64,000 nucleotides of DNA from Rhodoferax sp. (GTDB lineage Bacteria; Pseudomonadota; Gammaproteobacteria; Burkholderiales; Burkholderiaceae_C): contig NZ_JAAFIX010000005.1 in the NCBI RefSeq assembly GCF_013297935.1, positions 186,001 through 250,000 on the forward strand. The letters run 5' to 3'. The position numbers and the translations under genes are program-made. The notes below the pieces were generated by a model. The model was not told the DNA's origin and made no database searches. It was given only the letters and a program-made list of their open reading frames with translations. Below, piece after piece: positions 43,740-51,476 of the stretch. The first letter of the stretch is position 1; each line of letters starts with the position of its first letter.

Positions 43740-45035
43740 ATGCAAATTCTGATTCAAGGCGGCCGCGTCATCGACCCCGCCAGCGGCACCGACACCGTGG
43801 CCGATGTGGCTATCTCCAGCGGGCGCATTCTGGGCATCGGCAACACGCCGGCCGGCTTTGCGCCGCAAACCACCATCAACGCCCAAGGCTGCATCGTCGC
43901 CCCCGGCTTGGTGGACCTGTCAGTGCGCCTGCGCGAGCCCGGCCACGAGCACGAAGGCATGTTGGCCAGCGAGATGGCGGCCGCTGTCGCTGGCGGTGTG
44001 ACCAGCGTAGTGTGCCCGCCCGATACCGACCCGGTGTTGGACGAAGCCGGTCTGGTCGAAATGCTGCGCCACCGCGCCGAGCGCTTGCACCAGGCCCGCG
44101 TGTTCCCGCTGGGCGCGCTCACCCGCAACCTGCAAGGCGAGGTGCTGACCGAAATGCTGCAGCTCACCCAAGCCGGCTGCGTGGCCTTCAGCCAGGCCGA
44201 AGTGCCCCTGCTCAACACCCAGGTCACCCAGCGCGCCCTGCAATACGCCAGCACCTTTGGCTACACCGTGTGGCTGCGCCCGCAAGAGGCTTACCTCGGC
44301 AAGGGCGTAGCCGCCAGCGGCCCGCTGGCCACGCGCATGGGCCTCTCCGGCGTGCCGGTGGCGGCCGAAACCATTGCCCTGCACACCATTTTTGAGCTGG
44401 TGCGCTCCACCAAGGCGCGCGTGCACCTGTGCCGCATCAGCAGCGCCGCCGGAGTGGAACTGGTGCGCCAGGCCAAGGCCGAAGGCCTGCCGGTGACCTG
44501 TGACGTGAGCATCAACTCCCTGCACCTGACCGATGTGGACATTGGCTACTTCGACAGCCGCATGCGCCTGAACCCACCCCTGCGCCAGCAGCGCGACCGC
44601 GATGCCCTGCGCGCCGCCCTGGCCGATGGCACCATCGACGCGCTGGTCTCCGACCACAACCCGGTGAGCGCCGACGAAAAAACACTGCCTTTTGCCGAGG
44701 CCGAACCCGGAGCCACCGGCCTGGAGCTGCTGCTGAGCCTAGCCCTCAAGTGGGCGCAAGAGAGCGGCTTGGGCGTGGCCGATGCCATCGCCACCGTTAC
44801 CAGTCGCTCGGCCCACGTGCTGGGCGGTGCCTTGGGCACCTTTGCCGCCAGCGCAGGCCGCCTCACAGCAGGCGGCGCGGCCGACATTTGCGTGTTTGAC
44901 TCCGCTGCCCACTGGGTGGTGGAGCCTTCCGCGCTGGTGAGCCAAGGGCAGCACACACCGTTCGGCGGCTACGAGCTACCCGGCCGCGTGAAAGCTACGC
45001 TGGTCGGTGGCCGCGTGGCCTATAACGCGGCCTAA
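43740..45035 (+). CDS. Non-catalytic dihydroorotase homologue PyrC' (PyrX)
   Basis: 431-residue amidohydrolase-fold protein. The metal-binding HxH, usually DxHVHLREPG, here reads VDLSVRLREPGHE, so both histidines are gone. The TPHHL block is TCDVSINSLHL and the DHAPH block is SDHNPV, so further ligands are missing. This is the pattern of the inactive dihydroorotase-like subunit that holds PyrB dodecamers together in Pseudomonas. Its place directly after pyrB supports that. A functional dihydroorotase should be encoded elsewhere. ATG 43740; it is followed by the acyltransferase gene. Confidence 0.92.
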   Translation: MQILIQGGRVIDPASGTDTVADVAISSGRILGIGNTPAGFAPQTTINAQGCIVAPGLVDLSVRLREPGHEHEGMLASEMAAAVAGGVTSVVCPPDTDPVLDEAGLVEMLRHRAERLHQARVFPLGALTRNLQGEVLTEMLQLTQAGCVAFSQAEVPLLNTQVTQRALQYASTFGYTVWLRPQEAYLGKGVAASGPLATRMGLSGVPVAAETIALHTIFELVRSTKARVHLCRISSAAGVELVRQAKAEGLPVTCDVSINSLHLTDVDIGYFDSRMRLNPPLRQQRDRDALRAALADGTIDALVSDHNPVSADEKTLPFAEAEPGATGLELLLSLALKWAQESGLGVADAIATVTSRSAHVLGGALGTFAASAGRLTAGGAADICVFDSAAHWVVEPSALVSQGQHTPFGGYELPGRVKATLVGGRVAYNAA

Positions 45036-45057
45036 GCGGCGAGACAGGCACCAGCCC

Positions 45058-45792
45058 ATGCGCCAACTCAAAGCCCTGTGGCGCATTGCCCGCGTTTTGT
45101 CGCACGTGCTGGCTGGGGCTTGGCGTATCCGCACCGTGTTCCCCCGGCTGACGCAACCGGAGCGTAATGCAGAAGTTCAGGCTTGGGCCTGCGCCATGCT
45201 TGCGCGGTTAGCTATCAAATTGGTAGTAAACGGCACGCCGCCGGCAGGTGGCCCGGTGCTGCTGGCCGCCAACCACATCTCCTGGCTGGACATTGTGGTT
45301 ATCCACGCAGCGCGGCACTGCCGGTTTATCTCCAAGGCGGATATTCAGCATTGGCCTGTGGTGGGCACACTGGCCACCGGCGCCGGCACGCTGTACATCG
45401 AGCGCGAATCCCGCCGCGACGCCATGCGCGTGGTGCACCACATGGCCGAGCGCCTGAGCGCGGGCGAAGTGCTGGCCGTGTTCCCCGAGGGCACCACCGG
45501 TGACGGCACCCATGTGCTGCCCTTCCACGCCAACCTGTTGCAGGCCGCTATTGCAGTGAATGCGCCCATCCAACCGGTGGCTCTGCAGTTCGTGGATGGG
45601 CAAGGCCAGCAAAGCTTTGCCCCCTGCTACATCGGAGACGACACGTTGCTAGGCTCCCTGTGGCGCACGCTATGCAGCGACGGTATTCAGGCTGTGGTGA
45701 CGTTTGGTGCCCCGCAAACTGCCGACGGGCGTGACCGCAGAACGTGGTCGGCCGCGGTGCGGGAAGACATCATCGCGCTGCGCCAGCGCTGA
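45058..45792 (+). CDS. 1-acyl-sn-glycerol-3-phosphate acyltransferase family protein
   Basis: 244-residue PlsC-type acyltransferase. The catalytic HX4D is NHISWLD, followed by FISKADIQHWPVVG, the glycerol-phosphate binding EGTTGDG (FPEGTT) and a basic, membrane-associated N-terminus. It would acylate lysophosphatidic acid or another lysolipid at the inner membrane. ATG 45058 lies 22 bp after pyrC'. An interspersed-repeat-like segment sits in frame at 45180-45230, encoding about AMLARLAIKLVVN. The IS30 element lies 43 bp downstream of its stop. Confidence 0.92.
   Translation: MRQLKALWRIARVLSHVLAGAWRIRTVFPRLTQPERNAEVQAWACAMLARLAIKLVVNGTPPAGGPVLLAANHISWLDIVVIHAARHCRFISKADIQHWPVVGTLATGAGTLYIERESRRDAMRVVHHMAERLSAGEVLAVFPEGTTGDGTHVLPFHANLLQAAIAVNAPIQPVALQFVDGQGQQSFAPCYIGDDTLLGSLWRTLCSDGIQAVVTFGAPQTADGRDRRTWSAAVREDIIALRQR
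45180..45230 (-). repeat. Interspersed repeat-like copy 8, inside the acyltransferase gene
   Basis: Core TAGCTATCAAATTGGTAG (about 45209-45226), with a diverged tail GCGCAAGCATGGCGCAGGCCCAAGCC on the minus strand. It is read in frame as part of the N-terminal amphipathic region. Weaker match than the other copies. Confidence 0.5.
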
Positions 45793-45796
45793 TTTG

Positions 45797-45835
45797 CTCA
45801 CTTATTGATAGCTGCTTGCGTGTTATCTACAAGGG
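45797..45835 (+). repeat. Interspersed repeat copy 9, left half (split by IS30 element)
   Basis: Reads CTTATTGATAGCTGCTTGCG then TGTTATCTACAAGGG. The missing tail (AGGGCTAGAGGCTGATTTG) continues on the far side of the IS at 46955. Joining the two flanks recreates the family consensus. Confidence 0.85.
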
Positions 45836-46954
45836 GCGGACTCAAATCCAAGTGCAACACTTGGTTAGTTTATTAGATGGTTTGAGCGGGCTCTTCAAGT
45901 TTGTCCAGCCAGCTACTGTAGACCTCATGCGGGGAACACCAATCCAGAGTTTTCCGGGGCCTGCCATTCATCAGGTCTGCAATCCCATCGAGCTGCTCCT
46001 GGCTGTACCCGGACAGATCCGTACCCTTGGGTAAGAACTGCCGAATCAGTCCATTGGTGTTCTCATTTGTGCCGCGTTGCCAGGGACTGTGCGGGTCACA
46101 GAAATACACCGCAATCCCCGTATTGGCAGTAAGTTGCTGATGATGCGTCATCTCCTTACCTCGGTCATACGTCAAGGTCTTACGCATCGGTTTGGCTATG
46201 GAATTGAGCTTGTCAGTGAAGGCTTGCAAGACGTTCGCTGCCGTAGCGGGATTAGGGTGAGGCAGCTTCACCAGGATCAGCAAGCGGGTTGTACGCTCCA
46301 CAAGCGTTCCCACTGCGCTTTGATTGAGCGTGCCTTTGATCGAATCTCCCTCCCAATGTCCCGGGAACTGGCGATCTTCAATCTCGGGCGGACGCACATG
46401 AATACTCAAGAGGTCAGCCATGTGACCACGCCGGTCCTCGCCTTTGGAGCGCGGCCAGCGCTTGGCTCGGGCCATGCGCAAGCAGGCAATGAGTTCTTTG
46501 CGAAGCTCTCCTCGGGGTTGGGCATAGATGACGTTGTAGATAGTTTCATGCGAGGTGCGTTTGGCGGACTCGCTCGAATGCAGTTTAGCCAAGTGGGCCG
46601 CTATTTGCTGGGGCGACCAGCGCTGACGGAGCAATGCAGTGATAGATTCAAAGAGGGCGTTGCCCGCCACCAGCTTGGGCGCTGGCCTGCCTTGGCGACG
46701 TCTGCGGACTTGGCGTTGCTGCGCGTAGCGGCAACTGTAGCCATTACCCCCTGCGTTGCGGGCTATCTCACGACTGATGGTCGAGGCACTTCGCCCGAGT
46801 ACGCGCGCTATGGCTCGAATGCTCAGGCATTGCTCCAGACTTATGGCGATCGTCTGACGATCTTGGTAGTCCAGTTGCTTGTAGTGGGGTTCTGATTTCA
46901 TGGGCACACCTTAGAGTTCAATCACAGGTGTTGCACTTCACTTTTGAGGCCGTC
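45836..46954 (-). mobile_element. IS30-family insertion sequence (about 1.12 kb)
   Basis: Bounded by imperfect inverted repeats at 45836-45862 and 46928-46954; both contain CGG-n-CTCAAA at the tip and AAGTGCAACAC further in. The four bases AGGG at 45832-45835 and 46955-46958 look like the target duplication (family members usually duplicate 2-3 bp, so part of it may be shared target sequence). One intact transposase gene fills it. The element lies between the acyltransferase gene and tRNA-Arg. Confidence 0.88.
45873..46901 (-). CDS. IS30-family transposase
   Basis: 342 residues. N-terminal helix-turn-helix (YQDRQTIAISLEQCLSIRAIARVLGRSASTISREIARN) binds the ends; the DDE catalytic core shows FPGHWEGDSIKG (first Asp), TLTYDRGKEMTHH (second Asp) and SPWQRGTNENTNGLIRQFLPKG (Glu). 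The frame is full length and undamaged, so the element may still move. ATG 46901 (MKSEPHYKQL) is chosen; GTG two codons upstream is possible. Confidence 0.95.
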   Translation of the reverse strand: MKSEPHYKQLDYQDRQTIAISLEQCLSIRAIARVLGRSASTISREIARNAGGNGYSCRYAQQRQVRRRRQGRPAPKLVAGNALFESITALLRQRWSPQQIAAHLAKLHSSESAKRTSHETIYNVIYAQPRGELRKELIACLRMARAKRWPRSKGEDRRGHMADLLSIHVRPPEIEDRQFPGHWEGDSIKGTLNQSAVGTLVERTTRLLILVKLPHPNPATAANVLQAFTDKLNSIAKPMRKTLTYDRGKEMTHHQQLTANTGIAVYFCDPHSPWQRGTNENTNGLIRQFLPKGTDLSGYSQEQLDGIADLMNGRPRKTLDWCSPHEVYSSWLDKLEEPAQTI

Positions 46955-46979
46955 AGGGCTAGAGGCTGATTTGACGTAA
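46955..46979 (+). repeat. Interspersed repeat copy 9, right half
   Basis: AGGGCTAGAGGCTGATTTGA, the tail of the repeat copy whose left half ends at 45835. Confidence 0.8.
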
Positions 46980-46986
46980 AAATCAC

Positions 46987-47061
46987 TGGTGTCCTCGACA
47001 GGAATCGAACCTGTATCTGTCCCTTAGGAGGGGACCGTTCTATCCATTGAACTACGAAGAC
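46987..47061 (-). tRNA. tRNA-Arg (CCT)
   Basis: 75 nt on the minus strand: GTCTTCGTAGTTCAATGGA at the 5' end, anticodon loop CCCCTCCTAAGGG with CCT, T-arm AGGTTCGATTCCTG, acceptor CGAGGAC-A and encoded CCA. All four stems pair. Reads AGG arginine codons. Confidence 0.95.
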
Positions 47062-47116
47062 CGGACGCGGGATTGTATCGGGCGGCGCGGCCCTTGCTCG
47101 GGCAGGGCGTGCCGGG

Positions 47117-48331
47117 TTACTTGGTCAAGTGCCGCATGGCCTCTTCGAGGCCTTTCAGGGTGAGCGGGTACATCTTGTTTTGCACGATCTGCTGGATGAC
47201 GCTGATGCTCTGGCGATACTGCCACACGCCTTGGGGCTCGGGGTTGATCCAGGCGAATTTGGGGAAGGCGCTCATGAGCCGCTGCAGCCACTCGGCGCCG
47301 GGCTCCTCGTTGTTGTATTCCACGCTGCCGCCAGGCTGCAAGATCTCGTAGGGGCTCATGGTCGCGTCGCCCACGAAGATCAGCTTGTAGTCCTTGTTGT
47401 ACTTGCGGATGATGTCCCAGGTATCAAACTTCTCCGCAAAGCGGCGGCGGTTGTTCTTCCACATGAAGTCATATACGCAGTTGTGGAAGTAATAGAACTC
47501 CAGGTGCTTGAACTCGGTCTTGGCCGCGCTGAACAGCTCTTCCACCCGCTGTATGTGGTCGTCCATGGTGCCGCCCACGTCCATCAGCAGCAGCACTTTG
47601 ACGTTGTTGTGCCGCTCAGGGCGCATCTTGATGTCCAAGAAGCCCGCATTCGCTGCCGTCTTGCTGATGGTGGTCTCCAGGTCCAGCTCGTCCTCATGGC
47701 CTTCACGGGCAAACTTGCGCAGACGGCGCAGCGCCACCTTGATGTTGCGGGTGCCGAGTTCCTGGGTGTCGTCGTAGTCTTTGTAGGCGCGCTGGTCCCA
47801 GACCTTCACAGCGCTGCGGTTGCGGCTCTTGTCCTGCCCGATGCGGATGCCCTGCGGGTTCTGCCCGTAAGCGCCAAAAGGTGAGGTGCCGCCGGTGCCG
47901 ATCCACTTGTTGCCGCCTTCGTGGCGTTCCTTTTGCTCTTCGAGGCGTTTTTTGAGCGTTTCCATCAGCTCGTTCCAGCCCATGGCTTGCAGCTTGGCTT
48001 GCTCTTCGGGCGTCAAAAACTTCACTAGGTTTTTGCGCAACCACTCGGCCGGAATGTCTTTGGTGAAATCGCTGACGTGCTCAATACCCTTGAAGTAAGC
48101 CCCGAAGGCCCGGTCGAACTTGTCGTAGTGCTTCTCGTCCTTCACCAGCGTGGTGCGGGCGAGGTAATAAAAGTCGTCAATGCTGTAGCCGTTGGCTTCT
48201 TCCGCGCCCTCCACCTGGGGTGTGTTCGGGCCCACCACGCCTTTTTGGAGCGCTTCGAGCAGGGTCAGGTATTCCTTGACCGAGACGGGGAGCTTGGCAT
48301 CGCGCAGGGTGTAGAAGAAGTCGAGCAGCAT
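47117..48331 (-). CDS. VWA-domain protein (CoxE-like)
   Basis: 404-residue cytoplasmic protein. The N-terminal half is helical (MLLDFFYTLRDAKLPVSVKEYLTLLEAL). The C-terminal half is a von Willebrand A domain with a variant metal site, LLLMDVGGTMDDHIQ, in place of DxSxS, and YYFHNCVYDFMW plus IFVGDATMSPYEI further on. Such proteins work with MoxR-type AAA ATPases as metal-insertion or complex-assembly chaperones; the MoxR gene at 49170 is three genes upstream on the same strand. Client unknown. Confidence 0.92.
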   Translation of the reverse strand: MLLDFFYTLRDAKLPVSVKEYLTLLEALQKGVVGPNTPQVEGAEEANGYSIDDFYYLARTTLVKDEKHYDKFDRAFGAYFKGIEHVSDFTKDIPAEWLRKNLVKFLTPEEQAKLQAMGWNELMETLKKRLEEQKERHEGGNKWIGTGGTSPFGAYGQNPQGIRIGQDKSRNRSAVKVWDQRAYKDYDDTQELGTRNIKVALRRLRKFAREGHEDELDLETTISKTAANAGFLDIKMRPERHNNVKVLLLMDVGGTMDDHIQRVEELFSAAKTEFKHLEFYYFHNCVYDFMWKNNRRRFAEKFDTWDIIRKYNKDYKLIFVGDATMSPYEILQPGGSVEYNNEEPGAEWLQRLMSAFPKFAWINPEPQGVWQYRQSISVIQQIVQNKMYPLTLKGLEEAMRHLTK

Positions 48332-48343
48332 GGCGGTCTCTGT

Positions 48344-48937
48344 TTAGCGTGGCTTGTCCAGCAGGTACAGGAGCTGGGCCTTCACCTCCGGCCATTCGCC
48401 GCTGCGCAGGCTGTACATCACGGTGTCGCGGATGGTGCCGTCGCGGCGCAGGCCGTGGCCGCGGATCACACCGTCTTTTTTGGCGCCCAGGCGCTCAATG
48501 GCGGCTTGAGACGCGAAGTTGAAATTGTCAGTGCGCCAGCCCACCACGTGGCAGCCCAGCGTCTCAAAGGCGTGGGTAAGCAGCAGCAGTTTGGCGGTGG
48601 TGTTCACATGGCTGCGCTGGCTGCTTTTGCCATACCAGGTCCACCCGATTTCAACCCGCTTGATGGCTGGCACGATGTCGTGGTAGCTGCTGCAGCCCAG
48701 CACCTTGCCGGTGGCCGTGTCCGTGACAGCGAAGGCAAAGCGGTTTCCGGCTTCGCGCGCGGCGAGCGCGTCTTCTATGTATTTGCGGGTGTTTTCCGGC
48801 TCAGGCACGGAGGTGACCCGGATGTTCCACAGCTCCCCGTCGGCCGCTGCAGCGCGTAAACCGTCTTCGTGCTCCAAGGCCAGGGGTAGGAGTGTGACGC
48901 CACGGGCGCTCAGGGTTACCGGGTCCACAAAGGCCAT
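48344..48937 (-). CDS. GNAT-family N-acetyltransferase
   Basis: 197 residues similar to the RimJ/RimL-type acetyltransferases: VTLLPLALEHEDGLRAAAADGELW, RVEIGWTWYGKSSQRSHVNTTAKLLLLTHAFETLGCHVVGWRTDNFNFASQAAIERLGAKKDGVIRGH. The acetyl-CoA segment and the AIERLGAKKDG motif are typical. Substrate unknown (protein N-terminus or small molecule). ATG 48937 (MAFVDPVTLSARG) is taken rather than the open frame upstream, as the previous gene stops two bases before it. Confidence 0.9.
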   Translation of the reverse strand: MAFVDPVTLSARGVTLLPLALEHEDGLRAAAADGELWNIRVTSVPEPENTRKYIEDALAAREAGNRFAFAVTDTATGKVLGCSSYHDIVPAIKRVEIGWTWYGKSSQRSHVNTTAKLLLLTHAFETLGCHVVGWRTDNFNFASQAAIERLGAKKDGVIRGHGLRRDGTIRDTVMYSLRSGEWPEVKAQLLYLLDKPR

Positions 48938-48939
48938 GG

Positions 48940-49164
48940 TTATTCCTTGGGTGCGGCTGCGTTGCGGTTGCGCCATTTGCGTGCGAGCTGCAAGCCGACC
49001 CCGCCGCCAATGCTGACCAACACAATGGCGCCAATGCTGGCGTTTCCGTAGCCTGGTGCAAACAGGTCAAGACCTAACCAACGGCCGACCCAGAAGCCGA
49101 TCAGCGCGCCGCCCACAAATCCGACCGCGTCGGAAATGCCTTCAATCAGTAGTTTGGAGCTCAT
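48940..49164 (-). CDS. Small glycine-rich inner-membrane protein
   Basis: 74 residues with two membrane segments, SDAVGFVGGALIGFWVGRWLGL and ASIGAIVLVSIGGGVGLQL, and a basic C-terminal tail KWRNRNAAAPKE. No family recognised. It lies between moxR (5 bp upstream) and the acetyltransferase gene (2 bp), so it is part of this operon. Confidence 0.8.
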   Translation of the reverse strand: MSSKLLIEGISDAVGFVGGALIGFWVGRWLGLDLFAPGYGNASIGAIVLVSIGGGVGLQLARKWRNRNAAAPKE

Positions 49165-49169
49165 GGTGT

Positions 49170-50024
49170 TTAGCGATTCGTGCGTTGCATGTACATGAGC
49201 TTTTCGAACAAGCTCACGTCTTGTTCATTTTTCAGTAGCGCGCCAACCAAAGGCGGCACGGCGGCCTTGTTGTCTTTCGTTTGCAGAGCCTCCGCCGGAA
49301 TGTCTTCCGCCAACAGCAGTTTGAGCCAGTCCAGCAGCTCGCTGGTGGAGGGTTTCTTTTTCAGGCCCGGCAGGTTGCGCACTTCGAAGAAGGTTTTCAT
49401 GGCTACGCTGACCAGCTCTTTTTTGAGGCCGGGGAAGTGCACATCCACAATGCTCTGCATGGTGGTGGCATCGGGGAATTTGATGTAGTGGAAGAAGCAG
49501 CGACGCAAAAATGCGTCGGGCAGCTCTTTTTCGTTGTTAGAGGTAATGAACACCAGGGGCCGGTGTTTGGCCTTGATGAGCTGGCGGGTCTCGTAGCAGT
49601 AAAACTCCATGCGGTCGATCTCGCGCAACAGGTCGTTGGGGAACTCGATGTCGGCCTTATCGATCTCATCAATCAGCAGCGCAACCGGCTGATCGGCGGT
49701 AAACGCCTGCCACAGCACGCCCTTGATGATGTAGTTGTTGATGTCTTTGACGCGCTCTCCGCCATCCACATCCGAAAGCTGAGAATCGCGCAGGCGGCTC
49801 ACTGCGTCATATTCATACAGGCCCTGCTGTGCCTTGGTGGTGGACTTGATGTGCCACTGCAGCAGTGGCATGCCCAAGGCCTGTGACACTTCCTCGGCCA
49901 GCATGGTTTTGCCCGTGCCCGGCTCACCTTTGACCAGCAGGGGGCGTTGCAGCGTAATGGCTGCATTGACCGACAGCATCAGGTCCTGGGTGGCAACGTA
50001 GTTTTCTGTTCCGGTGAATTTCAT
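49170..50024 (-). CDS. MoxR-family AAA+ ATPase
   Basis: 284 residues: Walker A GEPGTGKTMLAEEVSQAL (36-53), Walker B LLIDEIDKAD (near 117), sensor-1 FITSNNEKELPDAFLRRCFF with arginine finger candidates, and the lid domain. MoxR ATPases remodel or activate protein complexes together with VWA proteins. First gene of the row moxR - small membrane protein - acetyltransferase - VWA. ATG 50024, followed by MKFTGTENYVATQDLM. Confidence 0.94.
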   Translation of the reverse strand: MKFTGTENYVATQDLMLSVNAAITLQRPLLVKGEPGTGKTMLAEEVSQALGMPLLQWHIKSTTKAQQGLYEYDAVSRLRDSQLSDVDGGERVKDINNYIIKGVLWQAFTADQPVALLIDEIDKADIEFPNDLLREIDRMEFYCYETRQLIKAKHRPLVFITSNNEKELPDAFLRRCFFHYIKFPDATTMQSIVDVHFPGLKKELVSVAMKTFFEVRNLPGLKKKPSTSELLDWLKLLLAEDIPAEALQTKDNKAAVPPLVGALLKNEQDVSLFEKLMYMQRTNR

Positions 50025-50144
50025 AGCAAAAGCGTCTGAGTTGCTGCTTGATGGCGATCAAACATAGGGGTTCTACGGAGGGCCTTCTCGATATAATGGT
50101 TTGACACAACCACCACGTCATCACTCTGTGATTGTCATCGCAAA

Positions 50145-50810
50145 ATGAACAAATTCCTCTTGTCGCTGTCCGCCGCGCTTGTCGCTTCCGTGACCGTTTT
50201 TGCTGCTCATGCCGAGGGCGTACAGGGTGACGTGCAGGCCGGTGCTAAAAAGAATGCCATGTGTATCGGCTGCCACGGCATCGTGGGTTACCAGTCCAGC
50301 TTCCCCGAAATTCACAAGGTCCCCAAGATCTCCGGGCAAAGCGGCCAGTACATCGCTGCCTCCCTGAATGCCTACAAAAAAGGTGAGCGCAAGCACCCCT
50401 CTATGAAGGGTATTGCTGCTTCGCTGTCGGACCAGGACATTGCTGACTTGGCGGCTTACTACGAAGCCAGTGGTGTTGTTGCCGGTGCACCTGCCTTGGG
50501 CAAGGCTGCTGCCGCATCAGAAAAAGTCAACGCCCTATTGACCAAAGGTAACTGCGCTTCTTGCCACGGCGAGTCGTTGAGCAAGCCGATTGACCCCACC
50601 TACCCCAAGATTGCCGGCCAACACAGCGACTACCTCTTCGTGGCGCTCAAGGCCTATAAGGTCGAGGGCAACGCCAATATTGGTCGCGGCAACGCCATCA
50701 TGGGTGGCATTGCCAAGCAATTTAGTAACGCCGAGCTCAAAGAGCTGGCCAACTACGTGGGCTCATTGCCCTCTGACCTGCAAGTGGTTCCCCAGAGCCG
50801 CTTCAAGTAA
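50145..50810 (+). CDS. Cytochrome c4-like dihaem protein
   Basis: 221 residues with signal peptide (1-~24, LLSLSAALVASVTVFAAHA) and two haem sites, CIGCHG (~39-44) and CASCHG (~137-142), each in a ~100-residue class-I cytochrome c domain with a distal Met (KHPSMKG and AIMGG). Cytochromes c4 carry electrons in the periplasm to terminal oxidases. ATG 50145. A good terminator is 22 bases downstream. Confidence 0.94.
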   Translation: MNKFLLSLSAALVASVTVFAAHAEGVQGDVQAGAKKNAMCIGCHGIVGYQSSFPEIHKVPKISGQSGQYIAASLNAYKKGERKHPSMKGIAASLSDQDIADLAAYYEASGVVAGAPALGKAAAASEKVNALLTKGNCASCHGESLSKPIDPTYPKIAGQHSDYLFVALKAYKVEGNANIGRGNAIMGGIAKQFSNAELKELANYVGSLPSDLQVVPQSRFK

Positions 50811-50832
50811 GCTCCGGTTCCACGCGTTCCCC

Positions 50833-50863
50833 AAAAGCCGCTCCTTGAGCGGCTTTTTTATTT
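50833..50863. terminator. Terminator between cytochrome c4-like gene and YkgJ gene
   Basis: AAAAGCCGCTC-CTT-GAGCGGCTTTTTTATTT on the plus strand; the complementary strand also ends in TTTT, so it can serve the convergent gene at 50874. Confidence 0.9.
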
Positions 50864-50873
50864 CTGGGCGGGC

Positions 50874-51431
50874 TTAGCCTTGCACCGGGTGGATCGGGAT
50901 GACCGGCTTACCCGACCCTGCGACGTAGTAGCTGGGGCATTGGTAGCGGGCAATGTCATGCCCGTGTAGCGGAAACGAGCCGCAATTCGACAGCCTTCGC
51001 AAAGGCGAGTGGTAGATGCCGCATTGGAACTGCTGCGACCCCACTGGCTCCAGAAACATGCACTGGTGGTCCATGCAGCAGTTGCCGCATTGGACGCATT
51101 CCCCCTTAATATGCTCCGGGACCTGGGGTGCGCGTCCGGCCACATCTTGAAAGTAGTGCAGGGCGGGGCCAGCCTCCATGGCCTTGATGTGGCGGCGCGC
51201 GTTGCGCATCGTGCCCCGGTAGTCGCGCAGGTAGCGTTTGCGCCAGAACACCAGGCTGGCCAGAGCGGGTGCCGCAAGGACACTGGTGTAGGCACAAACA
51301 ATCAGTGCTTTGGTAGCCCATCGTGCCAAGAGTTGTCGCAAAGTCGCCTCCTTACAGTGCTGGCCGAATGCTATGCAGGCTGTGCGGCAAAACCGTGACA
51401 CCGCGCGGTCATAGGCAGTGTCACTGAGCAT
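50874..51431 (-). CDS. YkgJ-family cysteine-cluster protein, membrane-anchored
   Basis: 185 residues. A hydrophobic segment (~40-62, ALIVCAYTSVLAAPALASLVFW) is followed by a cytoplasmic or periplasmic part with the CxxCGxCC-like motif CVQCGNCCMDHQCMFLE and further cysteines in CGIYHSPLRRLSNCGSFP and YQCPSYY, the zinc/iron-chelating YkgJ domain. The membrane anchor before the domain is not typical of the short YkgJ proteins. ATG 51431. Convergent with the cytochrome gene. Confidence 0.88.
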   Translation of the reverse strand: MLSDTAYDRAVSRFCRTACIAFGQHCKEATLRQLLARWATKALIVCAYTSVLAAPALASLVFWRKRYLRDYRGTMRNARRHIKAMEAGPALHYFQDVAGRAPQVPEHIKGECVQCGNCCMDHQCMFLEPVGSQQFQCGIYHSPLRRLSNCGSFPLHGHDIARYQCPSYYVAGSGKPVIPIHPVQG

Positions 51432-51476
51432 TCATATGCCAACGGCAGCATGCGCAGCTTCAACCTTTGCTCCGTC

